NCBI GenBank assembly: GCA_018662305.1
Contig: JABJGI010000162.1
Span: forward strand, 1-43,447
Origin: Porticoccaceae bacterium
Lineage (GTDB): Bacteria; Pseudomonadota; Gammaproteobacteria; Pseudomonadales; GM7GCV1
DNA: 43,447 nucleotides
Direction: 5' to 3'
Part shown: one piece after another, positions 10,112 through 19,649 of the stretch
Layout: every line of letters starts with the position of its first letter
Position numbering within the stretch: the first letter of the stretch is position 1
The notes under the pieces: generated by a model
The model's database searches: none
Told to the model about the DNA's origin: nothing
Seen by the model: the letters and a program-made list of their open reading frames with translations, nothing else
Made by a program: the position numbers and the translations under genes

Positions 10112-12661
10112 TTGAGCTACAGAAATATCATCAGATCAGCCGTTTCGGCAAAGCGCTACTTCGCAGCGCTGACTTTTGTCTGGCTCACAACAGAGGCTCT
10201 CGCCCAGCAAGGACAGCAGGAAGAAACCGGCGGAGCGGCGGAGCTGGAATGGGTGCTGCGGGAAGACTTGCCATCTGATCTCCTGACCCAGTGCCCCCGC
10301 AGTTGCAGTGGCATGTATCTAGAAGAGCAAAGAAGCCACGCGGCGATGGATATTAATCCAGGGGAAGCCGATATCGAAATTGTTTCAAATCTATCGGAAG
10401 TCGATGGCGAAGCTGGAATAGCCACGATGGAAGGCAGCGTGGAACTAATTCAGGGATGGCGTTCCGTCGAGGCGGAGAGCATCCGCATTCTTCAGGACGA
10501 GAACAGAATTGAAATGGACGGGGGCATTCGAATGCGAGAGCCCGGCATGTTGATCACAGGTGGCTCTGCTTCAATCGAAAACAGCTCTCAAGCCATGGAG
10601 TTCACAGACGCTGAATTCGTTTTGCACGATCTCGGTGTTCGGGGAACGGCAGATGAAGTGGGTCGAGATGCCGAAGGTCGCTTTTATGTGCTTAACGCTA
10701 CCTATAGCACCTGCGAACCAGGAGAAGATAGCTGGTCTTTGACCGCCAGTGAGATTGCCATCGATCAAAACCAACTCTTCGCCACCGCAAAGAACATGGT
10801 GATTCGAGTTGGGGATGTACCGATTTTTTATGCTCCCTGGTTTTCATTTCCTGTCGGCGAGGGTCGTAAAACCGGGCTACTCTATCCCCGCCTTAGTCGC
10901 AGCACTGAGAATGGCCTGGATGTTGCTCAACCCATCTATCTAAATCTCGCACCAAATAGGGATATGACGGTTACTCCAAGATATATTGAGAAGCGAGGCG
11001 TAGGGCTCGAACTCGAAACTCGGTTCTTAGGGGAGCATCATTTCAGTCAGATCAACATGGCCTATCTACCCGACGACCAAGTAGGGAGCGGGGGCAACGG
11101 AGAGAATAAAGATCGATGGCTAATCGGCCTAGACAGCCAGGCCAATCTTGGGTGGTCTGAATCTGTCATTAGTTACAACCAGGTGAGTGACATAAATTAT
11201 TTTGACGACCTGGGAAGTGCTGCCGAGCACGTAAATACCGATATTCACTTAAGGCAGTTCGCCAGTCTTTCCAGAAATTCAGACTCCTGGCTGGTGACAA
11301 TGTCTGCCCTGCGTTATCAAAATCTCAGCGATGACTTGCTGGAAACCTATCGAGAACTCCCCAACTTCAGCTTGGATGGTGACTTTCAAACCGCTGATTT
11401 TAACTGGCAGCTAAACCATCAACTGGTTAATTTTGGGCATCCCCTCGATGATGCATTGAACACTGCACCACTGCTTCAGGCTGATGCGGATGGCACATGG
11501 GTGACAGGTCAACGAGCCAGTTTAGACTATAGTGTTTCACGAGATTTCCGTATGCCATGGGGACGAGCAGAAGCAGAGCTAATCAGCATGTACCGCTTCT
11601 ACGAACTAGATGAGGCATTGGCTGGCTACCAGGATTCGAGCCCGCAGAATCAGGCCAACGGCGTTCGACTCTTTAGCGAACTAAATTTTGAACGCCGAGC
11701 GGAATTATTTGGGCAAGAATGGATTCAGTCAGTCCAGCCCGCTATTCAATACCTCAATATTGATGCTCAATCTCAGAGTGAAATACCTGTCTTTGATACC
11801 CGCAGGGCATCACCCTCCTATTCCGGTTTATTTCGCAGCAACCAGTTTGTGGGTGGAGATCGTATTTCCGATGCCAATCAAGTTACCCTTGGGCTTACCA
11901 GTAGGCTTATCGACCCGGTGCACGGTAATCAAGTTGCCCGATTTAGTATCGGTCAGGCTTTCTATCTCGAAAGCAGAAAGGTTTACGCCAACGAACTAAT
12001 CCAACTCGGGCTGGACGAGCCAGAGGCCTACGCTATCAATGATCCAATCTACCTGCTCGCTGTCGAGCGAGAAGAAGCTCTGAGCGAACTGACAAGAAAC
12101 CAGTCCAACCTAATTACTGAGGCTGAGTTCCGACTCAGCTCGGAGTGGATTTTGACCACCGATGCTCACTTAAATACATCCTCAAACAGTATTGAGCGCG
12201 GACATCTAAATTTTTCATACCTTTCCGATGATCGTCTTAGCGCGATCAACCTGGGTTATCGTTTTGTCGAGGAAAACAGTAACTATATCGACCTCAATGA
12301 GGACAGATTGATTCAATCAAGTGAACTCTTTGAGGGGAATACCAGTCAATATGACCTGTCAGGACTATATGTCATTAATAGTAACTGGGTTGTTATGGCC
12401 AGATGGCAGCAGGATCTTGCACTTGATCGATCTCTGGAAAAGCTTATTGGCGCACGTTACGACAGCTGCTGCTGGAGTATTGGCCTTTACTGGCGCGATT
12501 GGTTAAGAAGAGATGAAGATGTATTGATTCCACAAACCGAATTAGAACAAGACAATGGTATATTTATCAGCTTCGAGCTAAAGGGTTTAGCTGGACTCGG
12601 GCAAGGTATAGAAAACTTGCTGGAAGAAGGTATACCCGGATACAACAGAGAGACTTTTTGA
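10112..12661 (+). CDS. lptD: LPS-assembly protein LptD
   Basis: OstA-like N-terminal domain, PIFYAPWFSFPVGEGRKTGLLYPRL, long beta-barrel, conserved CCWSIGLYW near C-terminus; followed by surA. Confidence 0.95.
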   Translation: MSYRNIIRSAVSAKRYFAALTFVWLTTEALAQQGQQEETGGAAELEWVLREDLPSDLLTQCPRSCSGMYLEEQRSHAAMDINPGEADIEIVSNLSEVDGEAGIATMEGSVELIQGWRSVEAESIRILQDENRIEMDGGIRMREPGMLITGGSASIENSSQAMEFTDAEFVLHDLGVRGTADEVGRDAEGRFYVLNATYSTCEPGEDSWSLTASEIAIDQNQLFATAKNMVIRVGDVPIFYAPWFSFPVGEGRKTGLLYPRLSRSTENGLDVAQPIYLNLAPNRDMTVTPRYIEKRGVGLELETRFLGEHHFSQINMAYLPDDQVGSGGNGENKDRWLIGLDSQANLGWSESVISYNQVSDINYFDDLGSAAEHVNTDIHLRQFASLSRNSDSWLVTMSALRYQNLSDDLLETYRELPNFSLDGDFQTADFNWQLNHQLVNFGHPLDDALNTAPLLQADADGTWVTGQRASLDYSVSRDFRMPWGRAEAELISMYRFYELDEALAGYQDSSPQNQANGVRLFSELNFERRAELFGQEWIQSVQPAIQYLNIDAQSQSEIPVFDTRRASPSYSGLFRSNQFVGGDRISDANQVTLGLTSRLIDPVHGNQVARFSIGQAFYLESRKVYANELIQLGLDEPEAYAINDPIYLLAVEREEALSELTRNQSNLITEAEFRLSSEWILTTDAHLNTSSNSIERGHLNFSYLSDDRLSAINLGYRFVEENSNYIDLNEDRLIQSSELFEGNTSQYDLSGLYVINSNWVVMARWQQDLALDRSLEKLIGARYDSCCWSIGLYWRDWLRRDEDVLIPQTELEQDNGIFISFELKGLAGLGQGIENLLEEGIPGYNRETF

Positions 12662-13956
12662 TGTCAATATATAAACGGCGCCTGGGCGCATTTGCCCTTT
12701 TCGTTTTTGCTGCGCTACCTGCTTTAGTTCACAGTCAGGAGCTTGATCGTATCGTCGCGATCGTTGACGACGGAGTAGTGACTAAATCGCAGCTAGATGA
12801 TCGACTGGACGCAATTCGCCAGAGATTTGTTCAGGATCCAACACAGTTACCTCCTGCTGACGTGCTGCGAGAGCAGATTATTGAGCGCCTTATCATTGAG
12901 GAAGTGCAACTACAGCTAGCTGCCAGATCAGGTGTGCGCCCCGCCAGCGGCCAGGTTGACCAAGCCTTTGCCGAACTAGCCGCGTCCAACGGCATGCAAC
13001 CCCAAGCATTTCTCAATCAGCTCACTGCGCTTGGCGACTCCAGCGCTACCAAGATCATTAAGGATCTTCAGAACGAGCTAACCATCCAACAACTGCAGCA
13101 AATCCAAATACCGCGCCGTATTCAGATTACAGATGCTGAAGTCGATTTGTTCTTAGAATCCGCTGAAGGACAGATGTTCACAGCACCTGAATTGCTTCTG
13201 AGCCATATCTTTTTACCTCTTGCCAGTAACGCCGGTCCGGGTGAAATCACCTTAGCGGAAGAATCTGCTGCATTGTTGATCCGCGAATATGAGGCTGGAG
13301 CTAACTTCAACAACTTAGCAGTTCAGTATTCTGGCGGCTCTTATGCCACTGACGGAGGACAGCTGGGCTGGGTTAGGGCAATCGAATTTGCCCCAGAGAT
13401 TGGGGATGCTCTTCAGGATGTTGAAATAGATGATCTAGTTGGACCCCTTCGCAGCGCCGGTGGCTTGCACCTATTTCTGGTTCAGGATATTCGCGGCGGA
13501 GATGTGGCAACTATGGTTCAGCAAACCAAGACTCGTCATATTTTGATTCGCCCGAACGAAATTCGCACCAATGATGATGCCAAAGAGTTGATCGATTTAA
13601 TCCACCAACAATTAACAGAGGGTGAGTCTTTTGAAGAACTGGCTCGAACCTATTCTGACGACGTTGCAAATGCGCTCGATGGTGGAGATTTGGGATGGGT
13701 TCTTCCCGGAACCATGGTAGCTGAATTCGAACAAGCCACCGACGCCACGCCTACGGGCGAATTTAGCGAGCCTGTGCTGACTTCTTTTGGCTGGCATGTG
13801 CTGTTAGTAGAAGACAGGCGAGATGTAGATATGAGTAACGACATGCTTCGCCAACAGGCGACCAATGTGCTCGGGAATCAGCGTTTCGAAGAAGAGTTAG
13901 ACCTCTGGATTCGCGAAATCCGCAGCGAGGCCTTTATTCAGATTGTCGAAGACTAG
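12661..13956 (+). CDS. surA: Periplasmic chaperone/peptidyl-prolyl isomerase SurA
   Basis: Signal peptide, IVAIVDDGVVTKSQLDDRL, two parvulin domains (GGQLGWV, GGDLGWVLPG); ATG overlaps lptD stop (TGATG). Confidence 0.97.
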   Translation: MSIYKRRLGAFALFVFAALPALVHSQELDRIVAIVDDGVVTKSQLDDRLDAIRQRFVQDPTQLPPADVLREQIIERLIIEEVQLQLAARSGVRPASGQVDQAFAELAASNGMQPQAFLNQLTALGDSSATKIIKDLQNELTIQQLQQIQIPRRIQITDAEVDLFLESAEGQMFTAPELLLSHIFLPLASNAGPGEITLAEESAALLIREYEAGANFNNLAVQYSGGSYATDGGQLGWVRAIEFAPEIGDALQDVEIDDLVGPLRSAGGLHLFLVQDIRGGDVATMVQQTKTRHILIRPNEIRTNDDAKELIDLIHQQLTEGESFEELARTYSDDVANALDGGDLGWVLPGTMVAEFEQATDATPTGEFSEPVLTSFGWHVLLVEDRRDVDMSNDMLRQQATNVLGNQRFEEELDLWIREIRSEAFIQIVED

Positions 13957-13974
13957 CAACGGGGTCATTTCCAA

Positions 13975-14958
13975 ATGCGAGTCGTGGTTACGACCGGTGA
14001 ACCTGCAGGAATTGGCCCGGACGTTCTAATTGGCGCCTGCCAACAGGAATGGCCTACGCAGCTGGTAGCGATTGGCGACTCGAAGCTGCTCAAAGAAAGA
14101 GCAAATCTGCTTGGCGCCAACCTGACAACCACTCCCTTCAATCCTTTGGACGCGGTTCGATCGCACCAAAAAGGTCACCTAGAAGTTGTGGAAATACCTC
14201 TCAGGTACCCTTCACAATGCGGAATTCTTGAAGTCGGTAACGCGGGCTGGGTGACCGAGTGCCTTCAGACCGCTGCTGCTGGGTGCATGAATGGGACATT
14301 CTCCGCAGTCACAACGGCACCGGTTCATAAGGGCATTATTAATGACAGCGGTTTGCCATTTTCTGGCCATACTGAGTTTTTTGCAGACTACGCCAACATA
14401 TCTAAAGTGGTGATGATGCTGGCCAGTCCAAGTTTGAGAGTAGCACTGGCGACGACGCATTTGCCGCTGCGAGAAGTATCAGACGCCATCACCAGAGAAT
14501 CCCTGCGTGAAGTAATTTCAATTCTTATCTCTGAGCTCAAAAACAAATTTTGCATCGACAAACCCAGGATTCTGGTCGCGGGATTAAACCCACACGCCGG
14601 AGAAATGGGTCACCTCGGAACCGAGGAGATAGACGTTATTCAGCCAGTGATACAGGAGTTTGACACCTCTCAAGCCAGTTTGATCGGGCCACTTCCGGCA
14701 GACACGCTCTTCACTCCTGAAAACCTCAAAGACGCCGATGCCGTGCTCGCTATGTATCACGATCAAGGCCTACCGGTGCTGAAGAGCCAAGGGTTTGGTG
14801 AAGCCATCAATATTACTCTTGGCCTACCCTTTATTAGGACATCCGTTGATCACGGTACGGCTCTCTCACTTGCAGGGACTGGCAAAGCCAAGGACTCCAG
14901 TCTTATTGCAGCTATATCCCAAGCCTTTGCCCTAGCAGAGCTTCGGGCTGGCCAATAA
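13975..14958 (+). CDS. pdxA: 4-hydroxythreonine-4-phosphate dehydrogenase
   Basis: TTGEPAGIGPD, GHTEFFAD, GLNPHAGE, MYHDQGLPVLK, RTSVDHGTALSLAG. Confidence 0.97.
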   Translation: MRVVVTTGEPAGIGPDVLIGACQQEWPTQLVAIGDSKLLKERANLLGANLTTTPFNPLDAVRSHQKGHLEVVEIPLRYPSQCGILEVGNAGWVTECLQTAAAGCMNGTFSAVTTAPVHKGIINDSGLPFSGHTEFFADYANISKVVMMLASPSLRVALATTHLPLREVSDAITRESLREVISILISELKNKFCIDKPRILVAGLNPHAGEMGHLGTEEIDVIQPVIQEFDTSQASLIGPLPADTLFTPENLKDADAVLAMYHDQGLPVLKSQGFGEAINITLGLPFIRTSVDHGTALSLAGTGKAKDSSLIAAISQAFALAELRAGQ

Positions 14959-14961
14959 TCA

Positions 14962-15753
14962 GTGAGTAAAAGCCATGAGGCCGACCATCGCGCCCGCAGG
15001 CGTTTTGGTCAGAATTTTCTCCATGATGTTGGAATAATCTCCGCTATAGGAAATGCTATTGCTCCCGCAGCTTCTGACCATCTAGTTGAAATCGGTCCTG
15101 GTTTAGGAGCACTCACCGCTGAGCTAATCGGCCGGGCTGACAAGCTCACCTTAATAGAGCTGGACAGAGATCTCATACCGCGACTTGAACAACGTTTTGC
15201 AGATCAGCCAAATTGGCAAATAATTTCCTCCGATGCGCTCGATATTGATTTTACCGACCTTGCGCATGGCGGAAAAATTAGGGTTGTCGGCAATCTGCCT
15301 TACAACATCTCCACACCACTTATTTTCCATTTGCTTGAACACGTCTCGGTGCTAAAGGATATGCACTTTATGCTGCAAAAAGAGGTGGTGCAGCGATTAA
15401 CTGCAGAGCCGAATTCAGGTGCATGGGGCAGATTGGCTATTATGGTTCAGTATTTCTGTGATGCCGAATATCTTCTGGACGTTCCGCCCAGTGCCTTTGA
15501 TCCTGCTCCCAAGGTTGATTCAGCAGTGGTCCGATTGACTCCCCGCGCACCCAGCCTGACAGCAAAAAGTCTTGATAATCTCGAGCTTCTCGTTAAAACG
15601 GCGTTTTCGCAGCGCCGCAAAACCTTGCGCAATACCCTTAAAACGCTGTTCAATGCCGACCAACTTCTCGGCTTCGGCATCGATCCTGGCGCGAGACCGG
15701 AAAATTTAACCCTGGAACAGTACGTCCATCTGGCCAACCAGCTGACCACATGA
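14962..15753 (+). CDS. rsmA: 16S rRNA dimethyladenosine transferase
   Basis: RRRFGQNFLHD, VEIGPGLGALT, NLPYNISTPL; GTG start. Confidence 0.97.
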   Translation: MSKSHEADHRARRRFGQNFLHDVGIISAIGNAIAPAASDHLVEIGPGLGALTAELIGRADKLTLIELDRDLIPRLEQRFADQPNWQIISSDALDIDFTDLAHGGKIRVVGNLPYNISTPLIFHLLEHVSVLKDMHFMLQKEVVQRLTAEPNSGAWGRLAIMVQYFCDAEYLLDVPPSAFDPAPKVDSAVVRLTPRAPSLTAKSLDNLELLVKTAFSQRRKTLRNTLKTLFNADQLLGFGIDPGARPENLTLEQYVHLANQLTT

Positions 15754-16124
15754 ACAAAGCAGATATCCGCATCAGCGTCGCCCCGCGTTTTATCCCGGAG
15801 CAATCCAATCCCGATGCGGGAAAATACTTTTTTTCCTACACCATCACCCTAGTCAACGCCGATGCTCAGAACTATCAGCTTATTAGCAGAGAGTGGTTAA
15901 TAACGGATGGTGATGGCAACGAACAGAAGGTTATTGGTGAAGGTGTCGTCGGCAAACAACCCTTAATTGGCTCGGGAGAATCCTTTAGCTATACCAGCGG
16001 AGTTTTGCTCGATTCTCCAGTTGGCACCATGCAAGGAAGCTACACCCTGATAAATGATGACAAGGAATCGGTCAAAGCTCTGATCGAACCCTTTTTGCTC
16101 GCTTACCCAGGCGCAGTCAACTAA
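15750..16124 (+). CDS. apaG: ApaG protein
   Basis: YFFSYTITLVN, RWLITDGDGN-like REWLITDGDGNEQKVIGEGVVGKQPLI; between rsmA and apaH. Confidence 0.95.
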   Translation: MNKADIRISVAPRFIPEQSNPDAGKYFFSYTITLVNADAQNYQLISREWLITDGDGNEQKVIGEGVVGKQPLIGSGESFSYTSGVLLDSPVGTMQGSYTLINDDKESVKALIEPFLLAYPGAVN

Positions 16125-16960
16125 TGAGTACCTACGTAGTAGGTGACATACAGGGCTGCTACGATGAATTGCAGCTACTCCTTGAGAAAGTTGACTTTGA
16201 TCCAGACAAAGATGTGCTCTGGTCCTGCGGCGATATGGTCAATCGCGGCCCCAAGTCATTAAAAACACTCAGATTTTGTAAATCTTTGGGATCTGCGTTT
16301 TGGGGTGTCTTGGGAAATCATGATTTGCACCTACTAGCCGTGGCGCGAGGCCATAGGAAAACACGCTCAGCAGACACTTTCGAGAAAATACTAACCGCTC
16401 CAGATAGAGAAGAGCTGCTCGGCTGGATTCGAACCCTGCCTCTGTTTCATTATGACGCCGAGCACAATGTCGCCCTCGTCCATGCCGGAGTACCGCCTAC
16501 TTGGGGCCTAAAAAAATGCCTGGAACTTTCAGAGGAAATTTCCCAGACCCTGCTATCCGATCAATGCGATTTATTTCTACAGAATATGTATGGCAACGAC
16601 CCTGCGTCTTGGGACAAATCTCTGCAAGGGCCTGAGCGGTGGCGATGTATTACCAACTATTTCACTCGCATGCGGTTTTGTAGCCCAGAGGGAAAATTGG
16701 AACTTAAGACCACCTCTGGGCCTAAAAGCGCGCCCAAAGGTTATGCACCCTGGTATCAACACAAGAGTAAATTAATGAAAAAAGTGCCAATCCTATTCGG
16801 CCATTGGGCCGCTTTAATGGGACAGACGGACAATAATCAGGCTATTGCCCTGGATACCGGCTGCGCTTGGGGAGGCACGCTTACGCTCTGTGAACTCAAT
16901 TCAGATTTTCCTCGCACTTCCGTTAAAACGCTCAAATCGACCACTAAGGCTTCCAAATAA
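16124..16960 (+). CDS. apaH: Symmetrical bis(5'-nucleosyl)-tetraphosphatase
   Basis: VGDIQGCYDEL, CGDMVNRGPKSL, GNHDLHLLAVA. Confidence 0.97.
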   Translation: MSTYVVGDIQGCYDELQLLLEKVDFDPDKDVLWSCGDMVNRGPKSLKTLRFCKSLGSAFWGVLGNHDLHLLAVARGHRKTRSADTFEKILTAPDREELLGWIRTLPLFHYDAEHNVALVHAGVPPTWGLKKCLELSEEISQTLLSDQCDLFLQNMYGNDPASWDKSLQGPERWRCITNYFTRMRFCSPEGKLELKTTSGPKSAPKGYAPWYQHKSKLMKKVPILFGHWAALMGQTDNNQAIALDTGCAWGGTLTLCELNSDFPRTSVKTLKSTTKASK

Positions 16961-16961
16961 A

Positions 16962-17312
16962 GTGGCTAGGGATGAATGTGATAACTGCGGCATGCGACTT
17001 ACGCCAGAAGACACCCATTGTCCCAAGTGCGATGAACATCGCTACGCAAAGAACGCGAAGAAAACATTCAGTGTTGATATAGCTCACAATCTACAGACCG
17101 TATCCCAAGCCGAGCAGCAACTAGATATCGCCATTCGCGAGGCACGCGACCAGCAGTTCGGCAAACTCCGCGTAGTAGTCGGTCGAGGCATTATTCGTCG
17201 AGAAATTCGACGTTCACTCGACACCGCCGTCTGGCAGCACCGAATCCGTGACTATCAGGTAGAGGAAAACAACGAGGGTGCCTATATCCTTCGACTGGAA
17301 TCAGGTAAATAG
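16962..17312 (+). CDS. Small zinc-ribbon plus Smr-like protein
   Basis: GTG at 16962, 2 nt after apaH stop; CDNCG...CPKCDEH double CxxC knuckle; FGKLRVVVGRGIIRREIRRSLD resembles the Smr GxG region. Confidence 0.65.
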   Translation: MARDECDNCGMRLTPEDTHCPKCDEHRYAKNAKKTFSVDIAHNLQTVSQAEQQLDIAIREARDQQFGKLRVVVGRGIIRREIRRSLDTAVWQHRIRDYQVEENNEGAYILRLESGK

Positions 17313-18383
17313 ATGATTCGCATTCTCTATGCTCCAGTCCTCTACCTCAGTTTAATGGCCTCGGCCTTTGCTCAAGTCCGTATCCCGCTGGAAGAACCTG
17401 ACCTGAGCATCTACGAACGTTGCTTGCTCTATGCAACTCTCGTCGCTCCTGCTAACAAAACGGCCGAGTCGATACGTCAGGAATGCCGGGCCATGGCGGC
17501 GGACGAATCTGCTCCTGAAAATGTCGAAGAATGGAGCTTTTCTTCATGGCAAGACTTTCTCGACACGCTGGAATCAGACGAACCCGGAGCGATCACTACC
17601 CGCAGCGAACTTGAAGACATCAGCAAAAATAGTTCCTTTGTTATCACACCCCATAGACCAAACTTTTTACTGCCTGCGGCTTTAACAAATGATACCAACC
17701 TCTCCCCATTTGAAGGCCCCGGGGTAGATTCAGGTGAATTGGATCACGCCGAAGTACAGTTTCAACTGAGTTTAAAATTCCCGCTAGCGGACAACTTCAT
17801 TTTTGATGACTCTGCGCTGTGGATGGGCTACACCATCAGATCATTCTGGCAGGCCTACAATACCGATATCTCGCGCCCCTTTCGTGAAACCAATCACGAG
17901 CCTGAGATATTCTGGAATATTCCTAGTAGGGTTTCTTTTTTGGGCCTCAACAATGTTGCCAATGAACTTGTTTTAAACCACCAATCCAATGGCCAGTCCG
18001 GAACGCGCTCGCGCAGCTGGAACCGCGTTATGCTTGCCAGCTATTGGGAAAGGGGAAATCTCGGTCTGATTGTAAAACCCTGGTATCGACTTCCGGAGGC
18101 TACAGATGAAGACCCGGATGAAAACCCGAACATTGAAGAATATCTGGGCAATTTTGAATTTGTTGGCAACTACCAAGTTTCAGGCCACAGTCTCAGCCTG
18201 ATGCTGCGCAACAATATGAGGGGTGAAAATAAAGGAGCAGCTGAGCTTAGCTACAGCTTTCCCTGGTTATCGCGCGTGGATGGTGTGATCAAATATTTCA
18301 ACGGCTATGGCGAAAGCTTGGTGGATTACAACCGCCACACGGAACGGTTGTCCATAGGTATCCAGATTACCGACTGGTTCTAG
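17313..18383 (+). CDS. pldA: Outer membrane phospholipase A
   Basis: NHQSNGQSGTRSRSWNR active-site segment, beta-barrel, signal peptide; abuts the previous ORF. Confidence 0.88.
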   Translation: MIRILYAPVLYLSLMASAFAQVRIPLEEPDLSIYERCLLYATLVAPANKTAESIRQECRAMAADESAPENVEEWSFSSWQDFLDTLESDEPGAITTRSELEDISKNSSFVITPHRPNFLLPAALTNDTNLSPFEGPGVDSGELDHAEVQFQLSLKFPLADNFIFDDSALWMGYTIRSFWQAYNTDISRPFRETNHEPEIFWNIPSRVSFLGLNNVANELVLNHQSNGQSGTRSRSWNRVMLASYWERGNLGLIVKPWYRLPEATDEDPDENPNIEEYLGNFEFVGNYQVSGHSLSLMLRNNMRGENKGAAELSYSFPWLSRVDGVIKYFNGYGESLVDYNRHTERLSIGIQITDWF

Positions 18384-18907
18384 GCAAGCAGTAATTTGAT
18401 CGCTGCTTCGAGCTGATCCTGTATCTCTGGGTTGGAAATTTTTCCTTCCTCTGTATCAAAATTCTCAGTGAAACTTGGCACTGAGAGCGTAGCTCTTATA
18501 TCGCAATCAAATCGTGGCAGCGCGGCCTCAGCGATGCCTAATACCGTACTAGCTCCGCGACCACCCGGCGAAGTGGACAGAAGCAGAGTGGGCTTATTCT
18601 GGTACACCTTTGGATTAGAGCGCGTGCACCAGTCGAAAAGGTTTTTGTAGGCCGCGCTGTAGTTGCCGTTGTGCTCAGCGAAAGAAATTATCAATCGGTC
18701 AGCACTGCCTATCTTGTCTAAAAACTTTCTGGCTAATTCTGGTTTTCCCAGTTCTTCTTCTTTATCAATACTAAAAAGCGGCAGTTCATATTCTCTCAAA
18801 TCCAGCACTTCCGTTTCTTCCGCCTCAACGAGGCTAGCGGCATAGCTGACCAGCATTTTGTTTATTGATTTGGAACTGCTACTCGCAGCGAAGACAACTA
18901 GTTTCAT
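18380..18907 (-). CDS. NAD(P)H-dependent FMN reductase-like flavoprotein
   Basis: FAASSSSKSINKMLV, SFAEHNGNYSAAYKNLFDWCTR, LLSTSPGGRGAS. Confidence 0.85.
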   Translation of the reverse strand: MKLVVFAASSSSKSINKMLVSYAASLVEAEETEVLDLREYELPLFSIDKEEELGKPELARKFLDKIGSADRLIISFAEHNGNYSAAYKNLFDWCTRSNPKVYQNKPTLLLSTSPGGRGASTVLGIAEAALPRFDCDIRATLSVPSFTENFDTEEGKISNPEIQDQLEAAIKLLLA

Positions 18908-19040
18908 TGGTAACTCGCGTATATATGAATCTGGCTATTCTAATCCTTTCTCAGGCTTTCGAACTCACTGGCCATTCCATCTGGACAGAATTTCATCCCT
19001 GAGCCACTATCCACCTTAATTTCGACCACAAGACATAGCC

Positions 19041-19586
19041 ATGAGTATTGACCCCTTTGAAGAAGCGATTGCCAACACCGGAAGTTCAGATCCTTCACTG
19101 AGCTCAGAGTATCGCTACGCTGGGTTTTGGATTCGCTTTGTCGCCTCTGTCATCGACTCAATTCTGATCATGATTTTGATACTGCCAATGATGAAATATT
19201 TTTTTGGCACACATATTTCAACTTCCAATAGTTTTTTCAATTCTCAAGGGCTGCAGTCCCACCAATTCGAAAGCATGACCATGCTTAGCCCGATGGGTCA
19301 GCTGGTGTACTTTTTATTGATCTTAGTGGTGGTAATGCTTTTTTGGATCTATCGGTCTGCGACACCCGGAAAGATGATGCTGGGGCTAAAGATCATCGAC
19401 GCAAAAACTGGGGGAACTATAAGCACAGGCCAAGCTATTGGCAGATATTTTGGTTATTACCTGTCCTGCCTGTTTTTTGCTTTGGGGTTTATCTGGGCGG
19501 GCTTTGATCGCCGAAAACAAGCCTGGCACGACAAGCTCGCTGGCACTTTGGTGATTTACTCAGAGAATAAAAAAAGCCGGGGTTAA
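19041..19586 (+). CDS. RDD family membrane protein
   Basis: YAGFWIRFVASVIDSILI, ATPGKMMLGLKIIDAKTG, RRKQAWHDKLAGT. Confidence 0.9.
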   Translation: MSIDPFEEAIANTGSSDPSLSSEYRYAGFWIRFVASVIDSILIMILILPMMKYFFGTHISTSNSFFNSQGLQSHQFESMTMLSPMGQLVYFLLILVVVMLFWIYRSATPGKMMLGLKIIDAKTGGTISTGQAIGRYFGYYLSCLFFALGFIWAGFDRRKQAWHDKLAGTLVIYSENKKSRG

Positions 19587-19592
19587 CCGGCT
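19566..19592 (-). terminator. Rho-independent terminator for the rhlB-like gene
   Basis: Minus strand AGCCGG-TTAACC-CCGGCT hairpin followed by TTTTTT; lies past the stop at 19650. Confidence 0.75.
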
Positions 19593-19649
19593 GCTTTCGT
19601 CTGCGATTTCTCGCTGCTGTTTTTGCGCTTTCTCGCGCGTTCTTTCTAG

